Below are positions 13,960-22,369 of a DNA stretch of 28,914 nucleotides, piece by piece. The notes below the pieces were generated by a model. The model did not search any database, was not told the origin of the DNA, and worked only from the letters and a program-made list of their open reading frames with translations. Source of the DNA: Gallionellaceae bacterium. Its GTDB lineage: Bacteria > Pseudomonadota > Gammaproteobacteria > Burkholderiales > Gallionellaceae. Every line of letters starts with the position of its first letter. Positions within the stretch are counted from its first letter, which is position 1. The DNA is taken from positions 4,641 to 33,554 of the forward strand of contig PLYB01000168.1 of the NCBI GenBank assembly GCA_003151655.1, read 5' to 3'. Made by a program: the position numbers and the translations under genes.

Positions 13960-15420
13960 ATGAATAGGTTTGAAATTATGCTTGAAAAAATCGAGGACAG
14001 GATTATTCGCCACTTATGGTGGTTCATGTCATTGTTACTGACAGCTGTCGTGGTAGGGTGCGGTAGCGGAGGTGGTAATCCAATTTTGGGTAAGCCTACT
14101 ATCGGGACGATTGGTACTGCGGCCATTTTTTCTGCCGCCTCAGCCGTCGTCGTTGCAGGGGCACCCGCTGTCATCACGGGGGCATCTGTGCCGGTTGTTA
14201 TTTCCGGATCGTCCGTTGTTGTTGCAGGTACTCTCGGTGTGGTTACTCCGGGGGCTGTATGTGCTGTAGCTGCGCTGACGATACCAACGGTGACGCTCGT
14301 GGATCCATCCGACGGTAACCAGTTTGTGACAACTGGCACGAACGGTGTTGCGGGTGGCGGCAAAATCATCAGTGCCACCTTCAGTTTGCCGATGAATTCT
14401 ACGACGATCAATGCAGCAAGCTTTACGCTGACCCCATTGGCAGGCGCTGCTCTCATCCCTGCTTCGATAGCCTATGTGGAATCAACAAAAGTGGCGAATT
14501 TAACAACATCCGCCGCTCTCTTAGCCAATAAGTCTTACACGGCTAATATTTCAACAGATGTTGCCACCGCCACTGGAGTCACAACATCCTGTGCCTATAC
14601 ATGGAACTTTAAAACGGCTGCTGCGGCTGCTGTTGGACTTGCACCGGTGAATCTTGGCGCTGCCGCTTCTTTTGCAATTGCTTCGGCAGCGGGGTTGACG
14701 AATACGCCAACAGCACCGCTATCTCACATTAACGGTGATGTGGTGCTGGATCCGACCGCTAATTGTAATGCTGTGGCTGTTGATGCGGCGGGTGGCTTTG
14801 GTCTCTGCAATGGTATGGCACCAACGCTTACCGGGAAAGTAATCAGCCCTTTATACAATACTGGAATCACTTCGGCCTCTATCATGGCTGATATGAAAGC
14901 GGCCTATAACAGCCTTCTACCGGCGAATCTTCCGGGCGCTACAGTCTTGGGGTGCGGCACGATTGGAAGCAACGGTGGTGCAGGAGTTCTGATCGGTTGT
15001 GCCGGTAATGCCACGCTTCCCCCTGGCGTATATATATCCGCTACAGCATCGACTATCGGCGTGACGGGAACGCTGACACTGGATGGACAAGGGGATTCGA
15101 ATGCGCGGTTTGTCTTTCAGGCTCCCTCTACTCTTACCACCGCAGCAGGCGCAATCGGTGCACCGGGTAGCCAGATTGTCCTGATCAACGGCGCGAAAGC
15201 TTCCAATGTTTGGTGGCAGGTTGGCAGTTCAGCCACGATTGGTACTTACGCCATCTTCAACGGCAACATTCTGGCGGATACCTCTATTACGTTGGGAACC
15301 AGTTCAACTTCATGTGGAAGACTGCTGGCCGGGGCGATTACCGCCAGCGGTGCATTTACTTTTGACACTAATGTCGTATCCGTACCGGGTAATGCAAGTG
15401 CACCTGCGAGTTGTCAGTAA
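13960..15420 (+). CDS. DUF3494 ice-binding-like lipoprotein with a bacterial Ig-like domain
   Basis: A 486-aa secreted protein. The start is the ATG preceded by AAGGAGGAG (13945-13953); a longer frame upstream lacks this site. The N-terminus (residues 20-34) has a hydrophobic core and lipobox VVGC, so Cys34 would be lipidated. Gly at +2 suggests the outer membrane. Residues 45-95 are a low-complexity Ala/Val/Ser/Gly stretch. Residues 114-215 match a Big_5-type Ig-like domain (DPSDGNQFV, ISATFSLPMNSTTINAASFTL, TWNFKTA). Residues 222-486 form the DUF3494 beta-helix (VNLGAAASFAIASAAGLTNT, HINGDVVLDPTA, ARFVFQAPSTLTTAAGA, WWQVGSSATIGTYAIFNGNILA). DUF3494 proteins of cold-living microbes bind ice, but many homologues in temperate bacteria probably serve adhesion or surface structure. 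Ice binding is not assumed here. Confidence 0.83.
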   Translation: MNRFEIMLEKIEDRIIRHLWWFMSLLLTAVVVGCGSGGGNPILGKPTIGTIGTAAIFSAASAVVVAGAPAVITGASVPVVISGSSVVVAGTLGVVTPGAVCAVAALTIPTVTLVDPSDGNQFVTTGTNGVAGGGKIISATFSLPMNSTTINAASFTLTPLAGAALIPASIAYVESTKVANLTTSAALLANKSYTANISTDVATATGVTTSCAYTWNFKTAAAAAVGLAPVNLGAAASFAIASAAGLTNTPTAPLSHINGDVVLDPTANCNAVAVDAAGGFGLCNGMAPTLTGKVISPLYNTGITSASIMADMKAAYNSLLPANLPGATVLGCGTIGSNGGAGVLIGCAGNATLPPGVYISATASTIGVTGTLTLDGQGDSNARFVFQAPSTLTTAAGAIGAPGSQIVLINGAKASNVWWQVGSSATIGTYAIFNGNILADTSITLGTSSTSCGRLLAGAITASGAFTFDTNVVSVPGNASAPASCQ

Positions 15421-15476
15421 CCAGATATTCTTTTTTTAATCAGGACAAATAGCAGCAAAATATTTTGGAGAAAAAC

Positions 15477-16991
15477 ATGAAAAAAATGGCTAAATCATTG
15501 GGTGCACTGGGTCTTGTCGGGTGTGCGGTATTTAACAGTCAGTCTGTTATGGCGGTGGAGTCAGGCTGGATCGGAGGTTTAAGTGTTGGTCAGTCAAAGG
15601 CAAGAATCGATGACGCGGCAATTACCGATCAACTGCAGACCGCTGGTTTTGGTACGACATCAATCAACGATGTAAATCTTAATACGGGTGTCAAGTTTTT
15701 CGGTGGCTACCAATTCAATCGATATTTCGCTCTTGAAGGCGGCTATTTCGATTTGGGAAGATTTGGATATCAGGCAACGACCGTGCCGGTGGGAGGACTA
15801 AATGGCAATATACAACTCAAAGGGGTGAACTTGGATGCGGTTGGCATGTGGCCCATGTCTGAAAATTTTTCTCTCCTTGGCAGGTTAGGGGCGAACTATG
15901 CGCAATCCAGAGATAATTTCACCACCGTTGGCGCGGTTTCCGTCACTGACGCGAATCCAAGTAACAACTCTTTCAATTGGAAAGCCGGTTTGGGAATGCA
16001 ATACGATTTATTCGAATCTGTCGGTCTACGCGGTGAGTGGGAGCGCTACCGAATTAATGATTCTGTAGGTACTCGCGGCGATGTCGACTTAGTTTCCATT
16101 GGCTTGGTTGTCAGGCTAGGCCAAGACAAGACTGCACCAGCGCCAATTCTAATAATTGAAACGCCCACTCAACCCAATGAAGCAAATCAACCCAAGGTTG
16201 CCGATGCAGCGGCAGTGTTGGTTATCGTGCCCGTCAAGGTGAAGACTCAGAAATATTGCAGTATTCTGGATATGCAATTTGAGATAAAGCAAAACGACAT
16301 ACAACGTGAAGAGAAGGAAAAGCTTTCTGTGGTTGGCACTTTCATGAAGAAATATCCGGATACGACGGCATTAATCGAGGGGCATTCTGATGATGTTGGA
16401 ACAGATGAGTTCAACTTGAAACTATCTCAGCAACGTGCGGAAAGTGTGGTCAATTACCTGATAGACAGTTATCACATTGCGCCCTCAAGACTGACCGCAA
16501 TTGGATATGGAAAATCGCGTCCCATTGCGGATAACAGTACTGAAGAAGGTCGCCGGGCGAATCGGCGCATCAATGCTGTGATAGCGTGTGCGACTGATAT
16601 TGCAGGGCTTAAGGTGGCACCGGCCAGACTTACTATGGCGATGGAAATGGAATTTGATGCGATGAAGGACGATATCGACCCGCAGTATCACGATGAACTT
16701 GCCAAGATCGCCAATGTAATGAAAGCAAATCCTTTGATAACAGCAACAGTGGAAGGGCACGCCGGAAGATATAGTGGTAGCCAGCATGTGACACCGGAGA
16801 TGGCAATGCAAGTTTCCCAGCGTCGTGCCCAGAATGTGGTGAATTATCTGGTGGATAAGCTTGATGTTCCTCGCGCACGACTTTCAACCGCACAATTTGG
16901 TTCGGCAAGACGCACCAGCTACGGTACTACGTTAGAGGGACGGCAGGAAAATCGTAGGATCAATATTATCTTCAACTATAACTCCAACTAA
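15477..16991 (+). CDS. OmpA-family outer-membrane protein with two tandem OmpA C-terminal domains
   Basis: This 504-aa protein starts at the ATG six bases after GGAG (15467-15470). The signal peptide ends near residue 26 (SVMA before VES). Residues 27-220 look like an eight-stranded OmpA-type barrel (WIGGLSVGQSKARIDD, FFGGYQFNRYFALEGGYFDLG, VSIGLVVRLG). A Pro/Ala linker follows. OmpA domain 1 (about 258-367) has EGHSDDVGTDEFNLKLSQQR and GRRANRRINAVI, the peptidoglycan-binding pattern. Domain 2 (about 384-500) keeps VSQRRAQNVVNYLVD and GRQENRRINIIF, but its EGHAGRYSG replaces the usual Asp of GHTD. The second domain may therefore bind peptidoglycan weakly or bind something else. It lies 56 bases after the DUF3494 gene with no clear terminator, so co-transcription is possible. 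It is followed by a terminator. Confidence 0.85.
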   Translation: MKKMAKSLGALGLVGCAVFNSQSVMAVESGWIGGLSVGQSKARIDDAAITDQLQTAGFGTTSINDVNLNTGVKFFGGYQFNRYFALEGGYFDLGRFGYQATTVPVGGLNGNIQLKGVNLDAVGMWPMSENFSLLGRLGANYAQSRDNFTTVGAVSVTDANPSNNSFNWKAGLGMQYDLFESVGLRGEWERYRINDSVGTRGDVDLVSIGLVVRLGQDKTAPAPILIIETPTQPNEANQPKVADAAAVLVIVPVKVKTQKYCSILDMQFEIKQNDIQREEKEKLSVVGTFMKKYPDTTALIEGHSDDVGTDEFNLKLSQQRAESVVNYLIDSYHIAPSRLTAIGYGKSRPIADNSTEEGRRANRRINAVIACATDIAGLKVAPARLTMAMEMEFDAMKDDIDPQYHDELAKIANVMKANPLITATVEGHAGRYSGSQHVTPEMAMQVSQRRAQNVVNYLVDKLDVPRARLSTAQFGSARRTSYGTTLEGRQENRRINIIFNYNSN

Positions 16992-17002
16992 TGACAAAAC
17001 CG

Positions 17003-17033
17003 GGTCTCGGCGAAAGTGCTGGGACCTTCTTTT
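17003..17033 (+). terminator. Terminator after the OmpA-family gene
   Basis: A 9-bp stem with two G-U pairs (17003-17011 with 17018-17026, loop GAAAGT) is followed by TTCTTTT at 17027-17033. It begins 11 bases after the stop codon. Confidence 0.65.
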
Positions 17034-17075
17034 GCCCATGTGGGTAAACACAAATAATCCGGAAAGGTTGGCAAA

Positions 17076-17468
17076 ATGAAAACGAAAGAAAATATTAAAT
17101 TGATCGGCATTGCGATGCTGTTAGTTGTCGGACTCAGCGCCTGTGACAAGCAACCCGGCCCAGCCGAAACCGCAGGTAAAAAAATTGACCAGACGGCGGA
17201 TAACGTGGCTGAAAAAATGGGCGAGCAAAGTGATAAGGCCGGTGTGGCAATTGATGATACCGAGATTACCACCAAGATTAAAGCAGCAATTCTCGCCGAG
17301 TCCGGTCTCAAAACATTGCAAATTAGTGTGGAGACCAAAAAAGGCGTGGTGAGCTTAAGCGGATCAGTCGATTCCCAGGCAAACAGCGATATGGCTAAAG
17401 CTCTTGCGACTGCGGTGGCCGGTGTAACTAAAGTTAATAACGAGTTGGTCATAAAGCCACTCAAATGA
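17076..17468 (+). CDS. BON-domain lipoprotein
   Basis: A 130-aa protein with a lipoprotein signal peptide: hydrophobic core IGIAMLLVVG and lipobox LSAC, modified at Cys23. The next residue is Asp, which in enterobacteria retains lipoproteins at the inner membrane, although this rule is less certain in betaproteobacteria. A short Lys/Asp-rich linker follows. One BON domain covers about residues 60-130 (DTEITTKIKAAILAESGL, ISVETKKGVVSLSGSVDSQ, VAGVTKVNNELVI), a fold of OsmY-like proteins thought to bind phospholipids or polymers in the periplasm and often induced by stress. The start is supported by GGAAAGG (17061-17067). Confidence 0.85.
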   Translation: MKTKENIKLIGIAMLLVVGLSACDKQPGPAETAGKKIDQTADNVAEKMGEQSDKAGVAIDDTEITTKIKAAILAESGLKTLQISVETKKGVVSLSGSVDSQANSDMAKALATAVAGVTKVNNELVIKPLK

Positions 17469-17473
17469 GATTG

Positions 17474-17510
17474 AGGGAGCCTCAAAAAATTGAATTCTTA
17501 GAGGTTCCCT
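17474..17510. terminator. Hairpin after the BON lipoprotein gene
   Basis: AGGGAGCCTC (17474-17483) pairs with GAGGTTCCCT (17501-17510), with one G-U pair and a 17-nt A/T-rich loop. It starts six bases after the stop. No T-run follows, so it may attenuate or stabilise the mRNA rather than terminate it. Confidence 0.4.
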
Positions 17511-17544
17511 TGAGATAACCCGAATATTTATTAAGGAGATGGTC

Positions 17545-17832
17545 ATGGAATTACAAAATGCATATAAGCAAAAAAGAGCGGCACAGTTACATGAATGGAG
17601 TGCTCAAATTGATTTGCTGGAAGCCAAGGTAGCAAATGTCGGGGCAGACGTGGAAGTTAAGCGTGCCGAAGAGCTGCAAGAGTTGCGCGATAAACTTCAC
17701 GCGGCATCTCAAAAAATGAAAGAGTTTGAAAAAACCAGTGGCGATGCTTGGGATGAGGTAAAAAAAACTGCGGATATAATTTGGGATGATCTCAAAGCTG
17801 GTGTAGCTGCTGCCAATTCTAAATTCCACTAG
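17545..17832 (+). CDS. Small coiled-coil cytoplasmic protein, function unknown
   Basis: A 95-aa protein, highly charged and helical throughout. It reads as a coiled coil (about residues 8-62: QKRAAQLHEWSAQIDLLEAK and KRAEELQELRDKLHAASQKM), followed by a Trp-containing tail (DAWDEVKKTADIIWDDLKAG). There is no signal peptide or membrane segment. AAGGAG at 17533-17538 abuts an earlier ATG (17539) but stands six bases before ATG 17545, so the latter is chosen. Similar small coiled-coil proteins sit beside BON-domain genes in many proteobacteria and are often stress-induced, but I cannot name a function. It is 76 bases after the BON gene and may share its transcript. Confidence 0.65.
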   Translation: MELQNAYKQKRAAQLHEWSAQIDLLEAKVANVGADVEVKRAEELQELRDKLHAASQKMKEFEKTSGDAWDEVKKTADIIWDDLKAGVAAANSKFH

Positions 17833-17838
17833 GCTAGC

Positions 17839-17865
17839 GATAAGGCTGCCTAGTGCAGCCTTATC
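17839..17865. terminator. Hairpin between convergent genes
   Basis: Perfect 11-bp stem GATAAGGCTGC (17839-17849) and GCAGCCTTATC (17855-17865), loop CTAGT. It lies between the coiled-coil gene (plus) and the end of tex (minus), so it could serve both. Neither side has a clear T-run. Confidence 0.6.
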
Positions 17866-17886
17866 TGATAAAAGGGGCTTGCTACC

Positions 17887-20235
17887 TTATCCCCTGAGCT
17901 TTGCAAATGCAGCCGCCATGGCATTATTCTGTGGCGGCTGACGTTCATCTTGTCGTTTGTGTTGTGCCATTCGCTTCGCATCATTTTGTTTATCTGCGGG
18001 CGTTGCTGCCTTGCTGCTTGCAGCGGCGGTGTCAGTCAGGCGCATAGTTAAGGCGATGCGTTTACGTTTTTCATCAACTTCCAGCACTTTCACTTTTACC
18101 ACTTGTCCAGCTTTGACAATGGTGTGAGGGTCTTTGACGAAGGTGTTGGAGAGGGCGGAGATATGCACCAGCCCGTCTTGGTGCACGCCTATGTCTACGA
18201 AAGCGCCGAAGGCGGCAACGTTGGTGACGACACCTTCCAGAATCATATCGGGCTTCAGGTCTTTTAGTTCTTCCACGCCTTCTTTGAAGGTGGCGGTGGT
18301 GAACTCGGGGCGTGGATCGCGTCCGGGTTTATCCAGCTCTTTCAGAATATCCGCGATGGTCGGTACACCGAATTGCTCATCCGCATATTTGGACGGGTTC
18401 AACGATTGCAGTAGTTTGCTGTCGCCGATAATTTCCTTGATGTCTTTCTTGAGGTCGGCAAGGATTTTTTTAACCAAAGGATATGATTCCGGATGGACGC
18501 CCGAGGCATCCAGCGGATTTTCTCCACCCATAACACGCAAGAATCCGGCTGCTTGCTCGAAGGCCTTGTCGCCCAAGCGCGGCACCTCCAGCAAGGCTTT
18601 GCGCGAGCTGAACATGCCTTTCAGATCGCGATGAGCGACGATGTTCTGCGCCACTGCGCTGCTCAGGCCGGAGACGCGCGCGAGCAGGGGCGCGGAGGCG
18701 GTGTTTACATCTACGCCTACTTTGTTAACGCAATCTTCCACCACCGCATCTAGCGACCGCGCCAGTTGAAACTGGTTTACATCGTGTTGGTACTGCCCGA
18801 CACCGATGGCTTTGGGGTCGATCTTGACCAGTTCCGCGAGCGGGTCTTGCAGGCGGCGCGCGATGGACACCGCGCCGCGCAATGCGACATCCATATCGGG
18901 AAATTCGCGCGAAGCGAATTCGGAGGCCGAGTAAACCGAAGCGCCTGCTTCGGAGACGACGATCTTGCTGAGGTTCAAATCAGGACGCATTTTAATCAGG
19001 TCTTGCGACAGCTTGTCGGTCTCGCGCGAAGCCGTGCCGTTGCCGATGGAGATCAGCGCCACTTTATGTTTCTCGGCCAGCTTGGACAGCGTATGCAAGG
19101 AACCATCCCAATCGTTCTTGGGCTGGTGCGGATAAATCACGGCGGTATCGACTACTTTGCCGGTCGCATCAACGACGGCGACTTTCACCCCGGTACGCAT
19201 GCCGGGGTCGAGTCCCATGGTGGCGCGGGGACCGGCCGGGGCGGCCAGTAGCAGGTCTTTCAGGTTGCGGGCGAATACCTGTATGGCTTCGGTTTCAGAT
19301 CGTTCGCGCAACGTGCCGCGCAGCTCGGTTTCCAGATGCAGGAAACTCTTGACGCGCCAGGTCCAGCGCACGGTGTCGGCCAGCCATTTGTCCGCAGGAC
19401 GATCTTTGTTGGCGATACCGAAGCGTGCGGCGATACGTCCCTCGCACGGATTGAAAGGCGCATCCCATTTCGGCTTTTCGACTTCGCTATCGAGGCGCAG
19501 CGCAACGCTGAGCAGCTCTTCACGGTTGCCGCGAAATACGGCGAGCGCGCGGTGCGAGGGAATAGTGCCGATGGTTTCGGAGTAATCGAAATAGTCGGAA
19601 TATTTCGCAGCGGCTTCTTCTTTGCCTTCCAATACTTTGGTTTCGAGCACGCCATGCGCTTGTACATAGACGCGCAATTCGTTCAGCAACTCGGCGTCTT
19701 CGGCAAAGCGCTCCATCAAAATCTGGCGAGCGCCATCAAGCGCGGCTTTGCTGTCGGCTACGCCGGGGTTGTCGCCATTTTCAGTCGAGAATGCAGGCTT
19801 CAAATAATTCGCCGCTTCGACCTCCGGATTTAACATCGGATTAGCCAACAAAGCTTCGGCTAAGGGCAGCAAGCCTGCTTCCAGCGCGATCTGTGCCTTG
19901 GTGCGGCGTTTGGGTTTATAAGGCAAATACAAATCTTCCAGTCGCGTTTTGTCCTCGGCGTGGGTGATCGCATCGAGCAATTCCGGTGTCATTTTATTTT
20001 GCTCTTGTATAGAGGCGACGACGGCGGTACGGCGCTCTTCCAGTTCGCGCAAATAGCGCAAGCGCTCTTCCAGCAAGCGCAATTGAATGTCGTCGAGACC
20101 GCCGGTGACTTCTTTGCGGTAACGGGCGATGAAAGGAACCGTCGCACCTTCGTCGAGCAGTGAAACGGCGGCGGCGACTTGCACCGGTTTTGCGTTGAGT
20201 TCAAGGGCGAGGCGTTGTTCGATAGATGGCAGCAT
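17887..20235 (-). CDS. tex: Tex, S1-domain RNA-binding transcription accessory protein
   Basis: A 782-aa cytoplasmic nucleic-acid-binding protein of the Tex/YhgF family, normal length. The N-terminus shows the Tex signature SLLDEGATVPFIARYRKEVTGGLDDIQLR. A YqgF/RNase H-like domain starts near residue 335 (TMGLDPGMRTGVKVAVVDATG). A helix-hairpin-helix region (about 500-570) includes VGVDVNTASAPLLARVSGL. The S1 domain spans about residues 660-735 (EGVVTNVAAFGAFVDIGVHQ, DGLVHISALS). The C-terminal tail is Gln/Ala/Lys-rich and probably disordered. Tex acts with RNA polymerase, as its eukaryotic relative Spt6 does. It is separated from lolD by 128 bp holding a repeat element, so it may have its own promoter, though none is clear. 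Confidence 0.95.
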   Translation of the reverse strand: MLPSIEQRLALELNAKPVQVAAAVSLLDEGATVPFIARYRKEVTGGLDDIQLRLLEERLRYLRELEERRTAVVASIQEQNKMTPELLDAITHAEDKTRLEDLYLPYKPKRRTKAQIALEAGLLPLAEALLANPMLNPEVEAANYLKPAFSTENGDNPGVADSKAALDGARQILMERFAEDAELLNELRVYVQAHGVLETKVLEGKEEAAAKYSDYFDYSETIGTIPSHRALAVFRGNREELLSVALRLDSEVEKPKWDAPFNPCEGRIAARFGIANKDRPADKWLADTVRWTWRVKSFLHLETELRGTLRERSETEAIQVFARNLKDLLLAAPAGPRATMGLDPGMRTGVKVAVVDATGKVVDTAVIYPHQPKNDWDGSLHTLSKLAEKHKVALISIGNGTASRETDKLSQDLIKMRPDLNLSKIVVSEAGASVYSASEFASREFPDMDVALRGAVSIARRLQDPLAELVKIDPKAIGVGQYQHDVNQFQLARSLDAVVEDCVNKVGVDVNTASAPLLARVSGLSSAVAQNIVAHRDLKGMFSSRKALLEVPRLGDKAFEQAAGFLRVMGGENPLDASGVHPESYPLVKKILADLKKDIKEIIGDSKLLQSLNPSKYADEQFGVPTIADILKELDKPGRDPRPEFTTATFKEGVEELKDLKPDMILEGVVTNVAAFGAFVDIGVHQDGLVHISALSNTFVKDPHTIVKAGQVVKVKVLEVDEKRKRIALTMRLTDTAAASSKAATPADKQNDAKRMAQHKRQDERQPPQNNAMAAAFAKLRG

Positions 20236-20267
20236 AGGGGAACTGAGAGTGATAAAAATGGATTTTC

Positions 20268-20344
20268 GTAGGTCGGGTTTCCCTCGAAGAGGTTCTTGTA
20301 CCCTTTAGGGTGAACCCGACAAGTCGGGCTGAAGCCCGACCTAC
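20268..20344. repeat. 77-bp palindromic intergenic repeat (REP/MITE-like)
   Basis: The element is bounded by GTAGGTCGGG (20268-20277) and CCCGACCTAC (20335-20344). Inside, GTCGGGTT (20272-20279) pairs with AACCCGAC (20313-20320), and GTCGGGCT (20323-20330) pairs with AGCCCGAC (20333-20340), giving two adjacent hairpins. The GTAGGTCGGG...CCCGACCTAC design recurs between genes in many proteobacterial genomes. It is too short to encode a transposase. Confidence 0.75.
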
Positions 20345-20363
20345 AGTCTATGGAGTATCTGGA

Positions 20364-21077
20364 TTAAACTGGATGCAAAGCCCCATCGACCAATTTCAAT
20401 CGGCGCTGCATCTTTCCCGCGAGTTCGAGATCGTGGGTGACGACGATGAAGCTGGTCTGCAAGCGTTCATTGAGTGACTGCATTAATTCGAATAAAGTGC
20501 TGGCGCTGGCCCTGTCAAGGTTGCCGGTCGGTTCATCGGCCAGCACACAAGCGGGTTCGGTGACCAGAGCGCGGGCAACCGCCACACGCTGGCGTTCGCC
20601 GCCGGAAAGTTCGGCGGGGAGATGTTGAATGCGGTTAGCCAGCCCGACCCACTCCAGCATTTGCGCGGCGATAGGTTCTGCTTGTTTGCGGTTCATGCCG
20701 CGAATGAATAGCGGCATGGCAACGTTTTCCAGCGCGGTGAACTCCATCAGCAGATGGTGAAACTGGTACACGAATCCCAGCGAGCGATTGCGCAATTCAC
20801 CGCGCTGGGTTTCGTTCATAGCGAATACATCCTGCCCCAAAATTTGTACGCTACCACTGCTGGCTTTGTCGAGCCCGCCAAGCAAATGCAACAGGGTGCT
20901 TTTGCCCGAGCCTGAACTGCCTATGATGGCAAGTCGTTCACCGCGCACTACATCCAGATTTACCCCCTTCAAAACTGGAACATTGAGCGCGCCTTGTGAA
21001 AAAGTTTTGCACAGGTCGCGGCAGGAGATGACTAATTCTCCCTGTAAGTCTGCGGCTTTGCCAGCTTGTTCACTCAT
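20364..21077 (-). CDS. lolD: LolD, ATPase of the lipoprotein-releasing complex
   Basis: This 237-aa ABC ATPase of the MacB/LolD group powers release of outer-membrane lipoproteins from the inner membrane to LolA. Walker A is GSSGSGKS (about residues 53-60), the Q-loop region is LGFVYQFHHLL, the signature is LSGGERQRVAVARAL, and Walker B is VLADEPTGNLD. YQFHHLLMEFTALENVAMPL is the LolD-type helical segment that distinguishes it from MacB and FtsE. The start is ATG 21077 (MSEQAGKAAD), which overlaps the permease stop by eight bases. A longer frame would run further into lolC. The permease is immediately upstream. Confidence 0.93.
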   Translation of the reverse strand: MSEQAGKAADLQGELVISCRDLCKTFSQGALNVPVLKGVNLDVVRGERLAIIGSSGSGKSTLLHLLGGLDKASSGSVQILGQDVFAMNETQRGELRNRSLGFVYQFHHLLMEFTALENVAMPLFIRGMNRKQAEPIAAQMLEWVGLANRIQHLPAELSGGERQRVAVARALVTEPACVLADEPTGNLDRASASTLFELMQSLNERLQTSFIVVTHDLELAGKMQRRLKLVDGALHPV

Positions 21078-22314
21078 AGCGCAATGCCTCCGCCGGCTGG
21101 ATTTTGGATGCACGCCAGCTCGGATACAGCGTGGCGAGCAAGCTTATTGCAAAAGAAAAAGCGGCGACTACAATCACATCGCTCTTTTGTAAATCGGACG
21201 GCAGGTCGGTGATGAAATACACATCCTTGGCCAGAAACTGCACGCCTAAAATATGTTCGATAAAAGGAACAATGGTGCCGATATTCAGCGCGATGATCAC
21301 CCCGCTGATTACCCCGATCACCGCGCCCACCAGTCCGATAAGCACGCCTTGCACCATGAAGATTTTCATGATGCTGGAAGGCGAGGCACCCAGCGTGCGC
21401 AAGATCGCAATGTCTGCTTGCTTGTCAGTAACGGCCATCACCAGCGTGGAGACAATGTTGAAAGCTGCAACTGCAACGATGAGAGAAAGAATAATGAACA
21501 TCATCTTCTTTTCCATTTGTACGGCACGGAAATAATTTGCATTTTGCCGCGTCCAGTCAGTGGCGTAGAGGTTGTTGGGTAATTTCCCCTCCAGTTCCAT
21601 TGATACGCGTTGGGCTCGATCAAGGTCTTTCAAGCGTGCGCTGATGCCGCTGATTGCTTCGCCCATGCGATAGAGCTTTTGCGCATCGTTCAGATGAATC
21701 AGCGCCAGCGCATTGTCATAAGGGGACATGCCGATCTCGAAAATTCCCACCACATGAAATTGCTTCAGGCGCGGAATCATACCTGCCGGGGTAATCTGTC
21801 CTTGCGGTGTGATGAGCAGGATATTATCGCCGACATGGGCACCGAGGGCGCGCGCAAGATCACTACCCAGAACGATGCCAAATTCGCCGGGCCGAAGTTC
21901 TGATAGCTTGCCAGCTTTCATTTTGTCGCCGAGTCCGGTGAGTTTGTTTTCTCCCTCGGGAAGAATGCCGCGCACCATTACTCCCTGAACACTCTCATCC
22001 AGCGACAACATACCTTGTCCGGTGATATAGGGCGATGCGCCTTGAACCTCGGGATGCGCGCTCACAATATCCAGAATGGGATGCCAATCGCTTACCTGAC
22101 CGTTTTCGCTGGTCACTTGCAAATGGGGCGTAATACCCAGAATACGAGCCCGGATTTCTTTCTGGAAGCCGTTCATAACCGACAACACGATGATGAGCGC
22201 GGCCACGCCCAGCGCGATGCCCAACATGGAGATCATCGAGATGAAAGAAATGAAGTGGTTGCGACGCTGGGCGCGGGTGTAACGCAGACCGATGAGAAGT
22301 TCGTAGGGGCGCAA
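21070..22314 (-). CDS. lolC: LolC/LolE-family permease of the lipoprotein-releasing complex
   Basis: A 414-aa FtsX-type permease. It has an N-terminal membrane helix (about residues 25-48, MISMLGIALGVAALIIVLSV), a large periplasmic domain (about 50-265), and three C-terminal helices (KMMFIILSLIVAVAAFNIV, GVLIGLVGAVIGVISGVII, VIVVAAFSFAISLLATLYP). The ending PSWRASKIQPAEALRYE is typical of LolC/E. Only one permease gene accompanies lolD, so the complex is probably built from two copies, as in bacteria with a single LolF-type protein, unless a second gene lies elsewhere. It starts 55 bases after hpnE ends. Confidence 0.92.
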   Translation of the reverse strand: MRPYELLIGLRYTRAQRRNHFISFISMISMLGIALGVAALIIVLSVMNGFQKEIRARILGITPHLQVTSENGQVSDWHPILDIVSAHPEVQGASPYITGQGMLSLDESVQGVMVRGILPEGENKLTGLGDKMKAGKLSELRPGEFGIVLGSDLARALGAHVGDNILLITPQGQITPAGMIPRLKQFHVVGIFEIGMSPYDNALALIHLNDAQKLYRMGEAISGISARLKDLDRAQRVSMELEGKLPNNLYATDWTRQNANYFRAVQMEKKMMFIILSLIVAVAAFNIVSTLVMAVTDKQADIAILRTLGASPSSIMKIFMVQGVLIGLVGAVIGVISGVIIALNIGTIVPFIEHILGVQFLAKDVYFITDLPSDLQKSDVIVVAAFSFAISLLATLYPSWRASKIQPAEALRYE

Positions 22315-22369
22315 GGTGAAGAGGTTAAAAATTAACAGGCGCTAGTTTGCCACAAGAAGGGGGGAGCTG

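Noticed and set aside
18134..18634. Plus-strand frames across the tex gene
   Set aside because: All are antisense to Tex, which has intact motifs end to end.
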